A stretch of DNA of 40,273 nucleotides from an uncultured Merdimonas sp. (GTDB lineage: Bacteria; Bacillota; Clostridia; Lachnospirales; Lachnospiraceae). Where the stretch lies: NCBI GenBank assembly GCA_944383645.1, contig CALWQJ010000005.1:1-40273 (forward strand). The letters run 5' to 3'. The position numbers and the translations under genes are program-made. Positions 22,745-31,130 of this stretch are shown one piece after another. The notes under the pieces were generated by a model. That model made no database searches, was not told the origin of the DNA, and saw only the letters and a list, made by a program, of their open reading frames with translations. The number at the start of each line of letters is the position of its first letter. The first letter of the stretch is position 1.

Positions 22745-23854
22745 TTAATATTTTTTCGGCTGAAGACCGACATTCAACACAAAACCGATTGACATGTACA
22801 GCGTCACCAGGGAGGTCAGCCCGTAGCTGACGAAGGGAAGCGGAATTCCCGTATTGGGCATCAGCCCCGTGGCCACGCAGATATTGACAAAGCTCTGGAA
22901 CCCGATATAACCTGCAACCCCACAACAGATCAGGGTCCCTGAAAATTCCCTTGAACGTCTGCCGATCTGTATACATTCTAACACAATCAGCGCCAATAGT
23001 AAAATAATTGTTGCGCAGCCGATAAAACCAAGCTCCTCTCCGGCCACCGCGAAGATAAAATCCGTCTGAGGCTCCGCGATAAAGCTGCCGTTCTTCACAG
23101 AAGACACCAGATTGTTGTTCAGCCCCTTCCCCACCAGCTGGCCCGATCCGATGGCCATGATGGAATTCTGCTGCTGATAGGCGTCGTTGGCGTACTGGGC
23201 CGGATTCAGCCAGGCCAGGATACGGGTCCGCTGATACCCGTCGATAAGCGTCTGATCCGGCTGCATAATCAGGCTGATGAAGATCACCGCCGCCGGGATC
23301 CCCACCGCCAGCGCCCCGCCGATAATCTTCCAGCTTAAGCCCGCGATAAAAATCAGGATCAGGAAGATCACGCACAGGGAGATCGTCGTGGACAGATCCG
23401 GCTGCTGCTCCACCAGCGCGGCGGGAAGGCCAAAAAGCAGCACAGAAAGAATCAGGATTTTCCAGGTATTCAGCATCTCCTTGTATCTGTCCAGAAATTT
23501 CGCGAAAAACAGAATCAGGCAGAGCTTGCACAGCTCCGAGGGCTGAAACTGGAAGCCGCCGAGCCGCAGCCAGCGGGTCGCCCCGTTGTTTTCATACCCC
23601 AGAGGCGTCGCTATGACCAGCACAAGCAGCAGCAGGTTGAAGCCGTAAATGAGCCAGCGGAACTTAAGAACCCAGTTGTAATCGATCAGCGAAATTACGA
23701 TCATCGCCGCAGTTCCCAGAAAAAGCCCCAGGATCTGCTGATCCTGGACGGATTTCTCCGCGCTTCCTATGACCAGTATTCCTATAATCGTAATCGCAAA
23801 CACATAACACACAAGCCGGAACCTGTAATCCCTCAGCCGGTACTGTTTTAACAT
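22745..23854 (-). CDS. rodA: RodA-type SEDS peptidoglycan polymerase
   Basis: Polytopic SEDS glycosyltransferase that polymerises lipid II with its partner PBP2 during side-wall elongation; 369 residues, about ten TM helices. Signatures include NNGATRWLRLGGFQFQPSEL near residue 95, PAALVEQQPDLSTTISLC (containing the essential Asp of the SEDS family), IAIGSG-like IMAIGSGQLVGKGLNNN, and FIFAVAGEELGFIG. The C-terminus has TGLMPNTGIPLPFVSYGLTS. RodA rather than FtsW or SpoVE is chosen because the gene lies with mreBCD and PBP2. ATG 23854 follows GAGGAG. Confidence 0.92.
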   Translation of the reverse strand: MLKQYRLRDYRFRLVCYVFAITIIGILVIGSAEKSVQDQQILGLFLGTAAMIVISLIDYNWVLKFRWLIYGFNLLLLVLVIATPLGYENNGATRWLRLGGFQFQPSELCKLCLILFFAKFLDRYKEMLNTWKILILSVLLFGLPAALVEQQPDLSTTISLCVIFLILIFIAGLSWKIIGGALAVGIPAAVIFISLIMQPDQTLIDGYQRTRILAWLNPAQYANDAYQQQNSIMAIGSGQLVGKGLNNNLVSSVKNGSFIAEPQTDFIFAVAGEELGFIGCATIILLLALIVLECIQIGRRSREFSGTLICCGVAGYIGFQSFVNICVATGLMPNTGIPLPFVSYGLTSLVTLYMSIGFVLNVGLQPKKY

Positions 23855-23882
23855 AATCTCCTCTGTCCTTCTTTTCTTTCGG

Positions 23883-24164
23883 TTATCTCCTCTCTGACGT
23901 ATGCTTCAGATCCTTGATCGGAATATTCGCGCAGAGCGCAGGCACACGGCCGTTGGAGCCGTCGGACTCCGTCTGCGTGATCTGAATGTCCAGGTGATCG
24001 CAGTCGATCTCCATGTATTTCGAGATAACCTTGATAATGTCGTTTTTGATCAGCTCCATGACCTCGGGGGAGCAGTTCGCCCGATCCGAAATCAGAAGAA
24101 GCTTCAGGCGGTCCTTCGCCACGTCACCGGAGCTCTTTCTCCGGAAAAAATCCATCAGAGCCAT
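23883..24164 (-). CDS. minE: Cell division topological specificity factor MinE
   Basis: A 93-residue MinE. The N-terminal MALMDFFRRKSSGDVAKDR segment is the membrane-binding and MinD-sensing helix region. KLLLISDRANCSPEVMELIK and IIKVISKYMEIDCDHLDIQI form the beta-alpha-beta dimerisation core. It stimulates MinD ATPase and drives pole-to-pole oscillation of MinCD, so this organism has an oscillating rather than DivIVA/MinJ-only Min system. GGGGGAAAGG precedes ATG 24164. It follows minD by 18 bases. Confidence 0.94.
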   Translation of the reverse strand: MALMDFFRRKSSGDVAKDRLKLLLISDRANCSPEVMELIKNDIIKVISKYMEIDCDHLDIQITQTESDGSNGRVPALCANIPIKDLKHTSERR

Positions 24165-24182
24165 AGTCCTTTCCCCCTTCGC

Positions 24183-24968
24183 TTATTTGAACAGCTTCGC
24201 AATCTTCGCAAAGAAACCGCTATTGGTCTCCAGATTCATCAGGGGTACTTCCTCTCCCAGGATCCGCTTGCAGATATTCATGTAAGCCGTTCCCGCCAGG
24301 GAGGAATCGCCGGCCAGGGGCTCGCCCTGGTTCGTGGCGATGACGATATGCTCGTCGTCCGGCACGGCTCCGATAAGATCGATGGCCAGGATATCGATGA
24401 CGTCCTCGATGGACATCATATCGCCGCGCTTCACCATATCCATGCGCAGGCGGTTCACAATCAGATTGATTTTGTGAATATCGTTGGCCTCCAGAAGGCC
24501 GATGATGCGGTCCGCGTCGCGGATGGCGGAGACCTCCGGCGTGGTCACAATCAGCGCCCGGTCCGCCGCGGCGATGGCGTTTTTAAAGCCCTGCTCGATG
24601 CCCGCCGGGCAGTCCAGCAGTATGTAATCAAATTCCGGGCGGAGTTCGTCGATGAGCTTCTTCATCTGCTCCGGGTTCACCGCCGTCTTGTCTCTGGTCT
24701 GCGCGGAGGGCAGCAGATAGAGATTGGAATAGCGCTTGTCCTTGATCAGCGCCTGCTTCATGCGGCAGTTTCCTTCCACCACGTCTACCAGATTATAGAC
24801 AATCCGGTTCTCCAGGCCCATCACCACGTCCAGGTTCCGAAGACCGATATCCGTATCGATCATCACGACGCTTTTGCCGAGCTTTGCCAGGCCCGTGCCG
24901 ATATTCGCCGTGGAGGTCGTCTTTCCCACGCCGCCTTTTCCGGATGTAATCACAATCACTTCACTCAT
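24183..24968 (-). CDS. minD: Septum site-determining ATPase MinD
   Basis: Deviant Walker-A ATPase that dimerises on the membrane and recruits MinC. It starts MSEVIVITSGKGGVGKTTST, with the signature Lys in KGGVGKT. DTDIGLRNLDVVMGLENRIV, LLDCPAGIEQGFKNA (Walker B region) and TPEVSAIRDADRIIGLLE are classic MinD motifs. The C-terminal FFAKIAKLFK is the amphipathic membrane-targeting helix. ATG 24968 was chosen because GGAGG lies 7 bases upstream; the longer frame starts at a TTG within that site. The protein is 261 residues, the usual length, and lies between minC and minE. Confidence 0.96.
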   Translation of the reverse strand: MSEVIVITSGKGGVGKTTSTANIGTGLAKLGKSVVMIDTDIGLRNLDVVMGLENRIVYNLVDVVEGNCRMKQALIKDKRYSNLYLLPSAQTRDKTAVNPEQMKKLIDELRPEFDYILLDCPAGIEQGFKNAIAAADRALIVTTPEVSAIRDADRIIGLLEANDIHKINLIVNRLRMDMVKRGDMMSIEDVIDILAIDLIGAVPDDEHIVIATNQGEPLAGDSSLAGTAYMNICKRILGEEVPLMNLETNSGFFAKIAKLFK

Positions 24969-24991
24969 AGCTTTTTCCTCCAAACCCTTTT

Positions 24992-25693
24992 CTATAAATT
25001 GATATCATTCAAAACTTCTTTTGTAATAGGCTCTATATAAATATTTCCATCCTCCACAAAAGCAATCTTCGGCGTGTCCTCCGGCTTTTTCTTCCGAAGG
25101 CTCCTGGCCGGCTGGCTGTCGGAGCTCCTGGCGATGACATCGCCGATGCGGATCTGCATGGGATCCATGGACAGGGCCGCCACAAAGGCGGATTCATTGC
25201 CCGATGCTCCCACATAGACGTTGCCCTTTAAGGTTCCCAGCACAATCACATTTCCCTTGGACACCACCCGGGCCCCCGGATTCACGTCGCCGAGAATCAC
25301 GATGCTGGTCTCGGATTCCAGCACCTGGCCGGAACGCAAGGTTCCCTTGTAAAAACGGCCGTCCTGGAGATTCATCAGATCCTCTTCCTCTCCCTGCCGC
25401 TGCCGCTCCAGGGCCTGGCGCATGGCGTTTTCCGTGGCCTCGTTTTCATCTACAATGCAGACCACCTGGATCTGGCAGTTTGCCGAGATGGTTTCCACAA
25501 GCTCCTGCTCCTCCTCAAAGGTGAGCCTCCGGCCCTGAAAGCACAGGGCCACCTGGGGATTCCCGAAAAATTTCGCGGAGGTGCGGAATTTCTCCGCCAC
25601 ATCCCGCTTTAAGGTTCCCCAGTCTGTCTTTTCATCCAGAACCACAATCAGTCCCTGTTTATTACTCTTTATCACCACCGACTGGTTTGACAT
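24992..25693 (-). CDS. minC: Septum site-determining protein MinC
   Basis: FtsZ polymerisation antagonist recruited to the membrane by MinD; 233 residues. The N-terminal FtsZ-binding domain opens VVIKSNKQGLIVVLDEKTDW and ends about residue 85. A charged linker (ALERQRQGEEEDLMN) follows. The C-terminal right-handed beta-helix, which binds MinD, includes GQVLESETSIVILGDVNPGA, VVSKGNVIVLGTLKGNVYVG and FVAALSMDPMQIRIGDVIAR. AGGAG precedes ATG 25693. It follows the PBP2 gene by 12 bases within the same operon. Confidence 0.95.
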   Translation of the reverse strand: MSNQSVVIKSNKQGLIVVLDEKTDWGTLKRDVAEKFRTSAKFFGNPQVALCFQGRRLTFEEEQELVETISANCQIQVVCIVDENEATENAMRQALERQRQGEEEDLMNLQDGRFYKGTLRSGQVLESETSIVILGDVNPGARVVSKGNVIVLGTLKGNVYVGASGNESAFVAALSMDPMQIRIGDVIARSSDSQPARSLRKKKPEDTPKIAFVEDGNIYIEPITKEVLNDINL

Positions 25694-25705
25694 CCCTCTT
25701 CACTC

Positions 25706-28609
25706 CTAATCCGCAATCGTCTGTCCCGAGGAGCCGCTGGCGGTTCCGGTCAGGACCTCCTCTTCATCCACAAGGTTATAGTAATACTTAAACAGATCCG
25801 CGGCAACCTCCGCCGTGTTCGCTGAGGTATAGCCGTTGGCGATACGCACGGCCACCGCGATCTCCGGATCCTCATAGGGCGCGAAGCCGATGAACAGCGC
25901 GTGGTTCGGGTGGCTCCGGCTCTGCTGGGCCGTACCGGTCTTTCCCGCTACGTTAAGGCCCAGCCCGCTTAAGGCATTCAGGGAGGTGGTATCCTCCGCC
26001 ACCAGGCGCATCCCCTGCTGCACCGCGTTCCAGCTGGAATCCGCGATCTCCACCTGATTGTAAAGCTCCGGCTCATAGTCCTCGATGAGCTCTCCGTCCG
26101 CCGATTCCAGGCGGTCCAGGAGCGTCAGGTTAAAGACGCTTCCCCGGTTCGCGACCGCCGCCACGTACCGGCCGATATGGGACAGGGAAAACGCGTTCGT
26201 GCCCTGTCCGATGGCGGAACGGACCGCGTCCTCGTCGGAAATCTGCGGCTCATACTCGGAGAGCTCCAGTCCGGATTTGTCACCCAGACCGAACATTCTG
26301 GCATATTTCTCCAGGGCCGCAAGTCCCTTATCTACATTGTAGCCTCCCAGCGTCCTGCCTCCCGCCAGGCGGTAGCCCACCTCGTAGAAGAAATAGTTGC
26401 AGGAATCCCGGATGGCTGTCACCACCGTCTCGTTTCCATGATGGCCGCCGTACTGGTTGAAAATCCAGCAGGTGGGCGACGGCGTGATCTCCGTAAACTG
26501 CCCGGCGCCGTAGATGACGGAAGACGGGGTAATCACGCCCTCCTCCATTCCAGCGATGGCCACCACAGGTTTGAAGGTAGATCCGGGCGCCAGGTTTTCC
26601 TGGGTCACACGGTTGATAAAGGGCGACGACAGATCCCGGCGCAGGCTGTTGTAATACTCAGAGTCCATGACGTTCGTCAGGCGGTTATTGTCATAGCTTG
26701 GGTATGTCACGCAGGCCAGCGTATCGCCGGTCTTCACATCCACCACGATGATGCCGCCGCTGCAGGGCTCCAGCGCCAGCTGGGCCGGCGTGATCTCCAG
26801 GTTCGAGATTTTGTCCAGCATAAAATGATAGGCGCTTACCGTACCGGAGGTAAGGCCGGCCACCGCCGCCTCGTCATACTCCAGCACACCCTGATCGTAG
26901 AGCAGAAGGCAGACCTCCCGTCCCGTCATCTGATCGTCCAGCAGCATGTATTTGTACAGCATCTTGCCGAACTCCATATCCTCCATCAGCGCCGACTGGA
27001 TGTACTCCAGCACAGACTGATAGATCTCCTGGGAGTCCAGATAGGGATCCTCCCCGCTGATCTTCGTCACGTCGATCCAGTTCATGGAAATGGCGTACTG
27101 CAGGTATTCCCGGAGGCTGATGACCTCGTCCGTGGTCCAGGCGATATAGGTCGCGTCCGAGGTGTCCACCGCGTCGCTCATCAGCACCTGGTTGTCTCCC
27201 ATCAGAACGTCCGCCACGATGTAGCTCATGTAATTCTTCATTTCCTGGGACAGATTCTGGTAGGCGGCCGCGTTCTCATTGTTCAGCTCCGCCATAATCT
27301 GGGCCACCGCCTGCTCCCGCTTGGAGAGGAACCTCTGGTAGACGCTCTTTTCCAGCTCTGTGGCGTCTTCCTCGGAAAAATGTGTAATGTCGATAATATA
27401 ATTGTCAATCAGGGCATAGTATACATCATAGATCGGAATCATGATGTGGGCCGCGCTGGCGTCGCCCTGAATATATTCCTTCGTATTCTGGATCTTGGAC
27501 ACCAGAATGCCGGCCAGCTTCTGCTCCAGAATCTGGTAGGCGGCCATCTGAAGCTCCTTATCGATGGTCAGGTAGACGTCGTTGCCCGGCTCGGGATCCT
27601 GCTGCTCCGCCACCTCCAGCACCCGGCCCACGCTGTCCACATACATCTTCTCGTAGCCCTTGGTGCCCTGAAGCTCCGTCTCCATATACTGCTCGATACC
27701 AGCCTTTCCGACGATATCGTTGAGCTCGTAATCCTCGTTTTCCTCCTGCAGGCTCTCCAGCTCCTCTGCGGAGGCCTTTCCGATATAGCCGATGATGGAG
27801 GAAAAATACTCGCTGTCCGGATAGACTCTCCGGCTGCTCTGCTCGATGTCCGCGCCCTGGAGCTCGTTCTGGTTCTCCAGTACGGCGGCCACCGTCTCCT
27901 CCGAGACGTCCACCGCCACGGTGGTCGTCACATACCGCTTGTAGCTGTTGGCTGAAATCCCAAAGCGGATGGTCGCTATTTGAAGCTGCTCCTCCGGGGT
28001 ATAGCCGTCCACGGAAATCCCGTATTCTTCCTTTTCTTCCTCTGTATAGGAGGAACGGATATCGTATTTATCATCGCTGCACAGATACTCCATCAGCGTG
28101 TCCGCGGAAGCCAGTTCTTCGCTGGGCTCCAGGCTGCTGATCTGAGTCTTTCCATATACGTCAGCCTTTAAACGCAGGAGGGACGTCCCCGTCAGGGAAT
28201 ACTCGTATTTTCCATTCTGATATACGATTCCCAGGTCGCTGACCACGCTGTCCCCGTTTTTCTCGATGAGCTTGATCAGCTTATAGATCGTCTCATTCAG
28301 CTGGGCGTTCTTCGTCCTGTTATTCGGGTAGCTTCCGTTGTCCAGGATCGTCACCGAATAGGACAGCTCGCTGTAGGCCAGGACCTCCCCGTCCCGGTCG
28401 TAGATATTGCCTCTGGTGCTGGCCAGAGACACCTCCCGCTCTGTGCGCAGGGAAAAGGACTCCAGATAATCCGCGCCCTTCACAATCTGCAGATAAAACA
28501 CTCTCTGCAGCAGAATTCCGAAAAATACGACGAATACGGCGCTCAGGATAAACGTCCTCGATTTTATGATATTCCAAAGGAAATCTCTGATTTCTCTGAA
28601 CAGTCTCAC
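25706..28609 (-). CDS. Penicillin-binding protein 2 (elongasome transpeptidase) with a large insert
   Basis: Class B PBP that cross-links peptidoglycan with RodA in the elongasome. One N-terminal TM (about 17-40) precedes the dimerisation region, with RGNIYDRDGEVLAYSELSYS near 65. The transpeptidase motifs are PGSTFKPV (Ser677, Lys680), RDSCNYFF (Ser736, Asn738) and GKTGTAQQ (Lys890). At 967 residues it is far longer than the usual 600-700. The excess is a largely helical, acidic segment of about 250 residues between LTIDKELQ (347) and GGIIVVDVKTGDTL (618), which in typical PBP2 are about 20 residues apart. GTG 28609 overlaps the mreD stop as GTGA. Called PBP2 (mrdA type) from context. Confidence 0.9.
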   Translation of the reverse strand: MRLFREIRDFLWNIIKSRTFILSAVFVVFFGILLQRVFYLQIVKGADYLESFSLRTEREVSLASTRGNIYDRDGEVLAYSELSYSVTILDNGSYPNNRTKNAQLNETIYKLIKLIEKNGDSVVSDLGIVYQNGKYEYSLTGTSLLRLKADVYGKTQISSLEPSEELASADTLMEYLCSDDKYDIRSSYTEEEKEEYGISVDGYTPEEQLQIATIRFGISANSYKRYVTTTVAVDVSEETVAAVLENQNELQGADIEQSSRRVYPDSEYFSSIIGYIGKASAEELESLQEENEDYELNDIVGKAGIEQYMETELQGTKGYEKMYVDSVGRVLEVAEQQDPEPGNDVYLTIDKELQMAAYQILEQKLAGILVSKIQNTKEYIQGDASAAHIMIPIYDVYYALIDNYIIDITHFSEEDATELEKSVYQRFLSKREQAVAQIMAELNNENAAAYQNLSQEMKNYMSYIVADVLMGDNQVLMSDAVDTSDATYIAWTTDEVISLREYLQYAISMNWIDVTKISGEDPYLDSQEIYQSVLEYIQSALMEDMEFGKMLYKYMLLDDQMTGREVCLLLYDQGVLEYDEAAVAGLTSGTVSAYHFMLDKISNLEITPAQLALEPCSGGIIVVDVKTGDTLACVTYPSYDNNRLTNVMDSEYYNSLRRDLSSPFINRVTQENLAPGSTFKPVVAIAGMEEGVITPSSVIYGAGQFTEITPSPTCWIFNQYGGHHGNETVVTAIRDSCNYFFYEVGYRLAGGRTLGGYNVDKGLAALEKYARMFGLGDKSGLELSEYEPQISDEDAVRSAIGQGTNAFSLSHIGRYVAAVANRGSVFNLTLLDRLESADGELIEDYEPELYNQVEIADSSWNAVQQGMRLVAEDTTSLNALSGLGLNVAGKTGTAQQSRSHPNHALFIGFAPYEDPEIAVAVRIANGYTSANTAEVAADLFKYYYNLVDEEEVLTGTASGSSGQTIAD

Positions 28610-29172
28610 TCAAAGTCCTCCGTCTGCTTGTCCATGCCGCCCGGCCTTCCCGAAAGAGCGGAATACTCCGAGGGCGGCTCCTCCCATCGCTCCAGCATCC
28701 GGTTCAGAGACCGGATGAGCCGGTACATCACCAGGGTCACCACCACCGTGTAGACCAGCTCCGGGAGAATAATATTCGTCAGATAAAATCCAAAGTCAAA
28801 TCTGCTCCGCAAAAGGAACATGAAAAAATATACGCTCAGGCCGTATACCAGCTCCGAGAGCGCCATCCAGATCATCGGCATCTTGATGTCCTCATCGTAG
28901 AACATCATGTGGAACAGGCCGCTCCCGTATCCCAGGAAGGTATACAGGAGGGCGTAAAAGCCAAACAGACTCCCGAAAAAGACGTCGCACAGCAGTCCGC
29001 AGAAAAATCCGGCCGCCATGCCTTCCTTCTCTCCCCGCAGAAAGCCGAGGGAGGTGGTGACAATCAGAAGAAGATTCGGAGAAATCCCCGCCAGAGACAG
29101 CGCCTGAAACACTGTGCTCTGCAGGATAAAGCATACGATGATCAAAAGCGCCATGACCGCTCCCCGTCTCAT
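28606..29172 (-). CDS. mreD: Rod shape-determining protein MreD
   Basis: Small polytopic membrane protein of the elongasome, 188 residues with about five TM helices. The hydrophobic start AVMALLIIVCFILQSTVFQ, the SLAGISPNLLLIVTTSLGFL segment and GEKEGMAAGFFCGLLCDVFF are the typical MreD pattern. The C-terminal tail (about 25 residues) is hydrophilic and rich in Pro/Glu/Ser. ATG 29172 fits the AGGAG site 8 bases upstream better than GTG 29181. It lies between mreC and PBP2, the classical order. Confidence 0.92.
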   Translation of the reverse strand: MRRGAVMALLIIVCFILQSTVFQALSLAGISPNLLLIVTTSLGFLRGEKEGMAAGFFCGLLCDVFFGSLFGFYALLYTFLGYGSGLFHMMFYDEDIKMPMIWMALSELVYGLSVYFFMFLLRSRFDFGFYLTNIILPELVYTVVVTLVMYRLIRSLNRMLERWEEPPSEYSALSGRPGGMDKQTEDFE

Positions 29173-29187
29173 TTCTCTCACTCCTGT

Positions 29188-30045
29188 CTATTCTTCCTCT
29201 ATCGTCTGCTTCAGATCCGTGATCACCAGCACGGAATGCAGATGTTCAAAGTCCACCGCCGGCGTCAGCGTCCCCGAGCGGGTCAGGTTGTTGGAGTCCA
29301 GCGTCAGCTCATTGATATAGCCGATGAGGATTCCCGCATGGTACTTGTCGCTCACATAGGAGGTCACGATGGTGTCTCCGATGGAAGCCTCCCCTTCCGG
29401 GTCCCGGAGCTGGGACAGCTGAATCAGTCCCGTCTCCATCAGCTGCAGATCGCCTTTTACAAAGCAGAGATCCGAAGTCGAGAGCACCTGCGCGCTCACA
29501 TTGCTCATATCGTCGATAATCGACCGCACCTGCGCCCAGTTGTCCCCCACCTTCGTGACGATTCCCACCAGGCCGCTTCCCGCGATCACGTTCATATCCT
29601 CCGCGATGCCGTCCGACGCCCCTTTATCAATGACAAAGGTGTTGAACCAGTTGCCCGCGTCGCTGGCAATGATATTGGCCGCCACCTTGTTGTACTCGCT
29701 GTAGGTCTCATCGAGCTCATAGAGCTCTTCCAGTTCTTCCAGCCGGTACTGATTCTGCGTAAGACGGCTGTTCTCCAGGGTCAGCTCGTCCACCTGGGCC
29801 TGAAGCTCCTCACTCCTGGCCTGAGCGTCCGCCAGATCCTCCAGGCTGTCCGCCTTTTCTCTGGCCCAGCCGCCCACCGCGTTGATCCCCTGTTCAAAGG
29901 GTACGAAAATATAGCCGGAAATCCTCCCCAGCGTCTCTCCCGCGAAGCCGGTCGTGTAGGAAATGAACATCATGGCGACGCAGAGAAGAGCCAGGGCCGC
30001 AAATATGTACCTTGACGGCACAGAAAAACGATTCCTTTTCTTCAT
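29188..30045 (-). CDS. mreC: Rod shape-determining protein MreC
   Basis: Elongasome scaffold with one N-terminal TM helix (IFAALALLCVAMMFISYTTG, about residues 13-32), a coiled coil (residues 60-105, SEELQAQVDELTLENSRLTQ) and a periplasm-facing double beta-barrel that activates PBP2. In the barrel, VIAGSGLVGIVTKVGDNWAQ and DKYHAGILIGYINEL are recognisable MreC signatures, and GASDGIAEDMNVI precedes them. It has 285 residues. AGGTGG precedes ATG 30045. It follows mreB by 12 bases. Confidence 0.93.
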   Translation of the reverse strand: MKKRNRFSVPSRYIFAALALLCVAMMFISYTTGFAGETLGRISGYIFVPFEQGINAVGGWAREKADSLEDLADAQARSEELQAQVDELTLENSRLTQNQYRLEELEELYELDETYSEYNKVAANIIASDAGNWFNTFVIDKGASDGIAEDMNVIAGSGLVGIVTKVGDNWAQVRSIIDDMSNVSAQVLSTSDLCFVKGDLQLMETGLIQLSQLRDPEGEASIGDTIVTSYVSDKYHAGILIGYINELTLDSNNLTRSGTLTPAVDFEHLHSVLVITDLKQTIEEE

Positions 30046-30057
30046 ATTCCACCTAAA

Positions 30058-31065
30058 TTATTTATAATCCTGCTCTTTTGTGACAAAGGTCAGGCTGCGG
30101 AACTGCTTTTCCTTGATGACCCGTTCCAGACCGCGGGCCACGCACTCCTCCGGCTTGTCCACCAGATTCACCTTGATATTCGTAGCGTCGGCGATCAGGC
30201 CGTCCAGTCCCTTTAAGTTCGCCACCCCTCCTGTCAGGAAGATGCCGTTGCGGATGATATCCACTCCCAGCTCGGGCGGCGTGCGCTCCAGAATCATCTT
30301 GATGGCGTCTACAATGGCTTTCAGCTGCTCCGCGATGGCGTTTGCCACGAAATCCGCCGTAATCTCCAGAAGAGCCGGCAGGCCAAGGGCCATGTTCCGG
30401 CCGCAGATCTCCCGCTTCGTCGTGGTATCTCCCGGCTGGTAGCCCAGCTCGTTTTTCAGGATCTCGGCGGTCTTGTTGCCGATAAAATAGCCGTATTCCC
30501 GGCGGATGGCGCTGGAAATCGCCTCATCAATCTTATTTCCGCCGTTTTTGATCAGCTTGCTGGTGACGGTGCCGCCCAGAGAGAGAATGGAGATCTCCGT
30601 GGTGTCCGCTCCCACGTCCACCAGCATCACGCCCTGCGCCTGCGTCACATCGAGCCCAAGGCCGAGGCCGGCGGCCACCGGCTTGTCTATCAGCTCCACA
30701 TTCTTCGTCTTGATCCCGGTTCCGTGGATCAGCGTGGTAAACACGCGGTCCTGCACGTCCGTGGGAAGAGCCACGATAAACTCCGCTCCCTTCAGACTTC
30801 CCTTTGTGCGCTCCTCCAGGAAGGAACGCAGGAACTGCTGCATATAGGTAATGCTTGCCACCGTACCGAAGGACATGGGGTAAAGCACCTCGATATTGGA
30901 GGGGGCCTTCTCATGCATATCAAAGGCCTCGTTTCCGTAGGCAATCATTCCCTTCTTTTCTTCTATGGCCACCATATTCTTCTCGCAGTATATGGTATCG
31001 CTCTCTCTGCTGTAAATCTTAATGCTGCTTGTGCCAAAATCGCAGCCAAAGCTCTGTGCGGACAT
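30058..31065 (-). CDS. mreB: Rod shape-determining actin homologue (MreB type, divergent)
   Basis: Actin-like ATPase that forms membrane filaments guiding cell-wall elongation. The phosphate-1 loop is CDFGTSSIKIYSRESD and the phosphate-2 loop VMLVDVGADTTEISILSLGG. LIDKPVAAGLGLGLDV and FLTGGVANLKGLDGLIAD match the family. The N-terminal loop departs from the usual DLGTANTLVY, so this is a divergent MreB or Mbl relative; context with mreC and mreD supports MreB. ATG 31065 was chosen because GAGGGAG lies 6 bases upstream, giving 335 residues; the longer frame to 31134 adds an atypical N-terminus. The gene follows radC. Confidence 0.92.
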   Translation of the reverse strand: MSAQSFGCDFGTSSIKIYSRESDTIYCEKNMVAIEEKKGMIAYGNEAFDMHEKAPSNIEVLYPMSFGTVASITYMQQFLRSFLEERTKGSLKGAEFIVALPTDVQDRVFTTLIHGTGIKTKNVELIDKPVAAGLGLGLDVTQAQGVMLVDVGADTTEISILSLGGTVTSKLIKNGGNKIDEAISSAIRREYGYFIGNKTAEILKNELGYQPGDTTTKREICGRNMALGLPALLEITADFVANAIAEQLKAIVDAIKMILERTPPELGVDIIRNGIFLTGGVANLKGLDGLIADATNIKVNLVDKPEECVARGLERVIKEKQFRSLTFVTKEQDYK

Positions 31066-31130
31066 ATCGTCTCCCTCTCTTTCTTCTGTTTCCTCATATT
31101 GCAGGGGCCGCCGCCCGTAAAGAGCGGAAG

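Noticed and set aside
22728..23531. 267-codon frame on the minus strand inside rodA
   Set aside because: It overlaps rodA in another frame; rodA has clear SEDS motifs, whereas this frame is low-complexity Gly/Arg/Asp.
26177..27955. 592-codon open frame on the plus strand
   Set aside because: It lies antisense to the PBP2 gene, has no ribosome binding site and a His/Val-rich composition typical of a complementary-strand shadow of a GC-rich gene.
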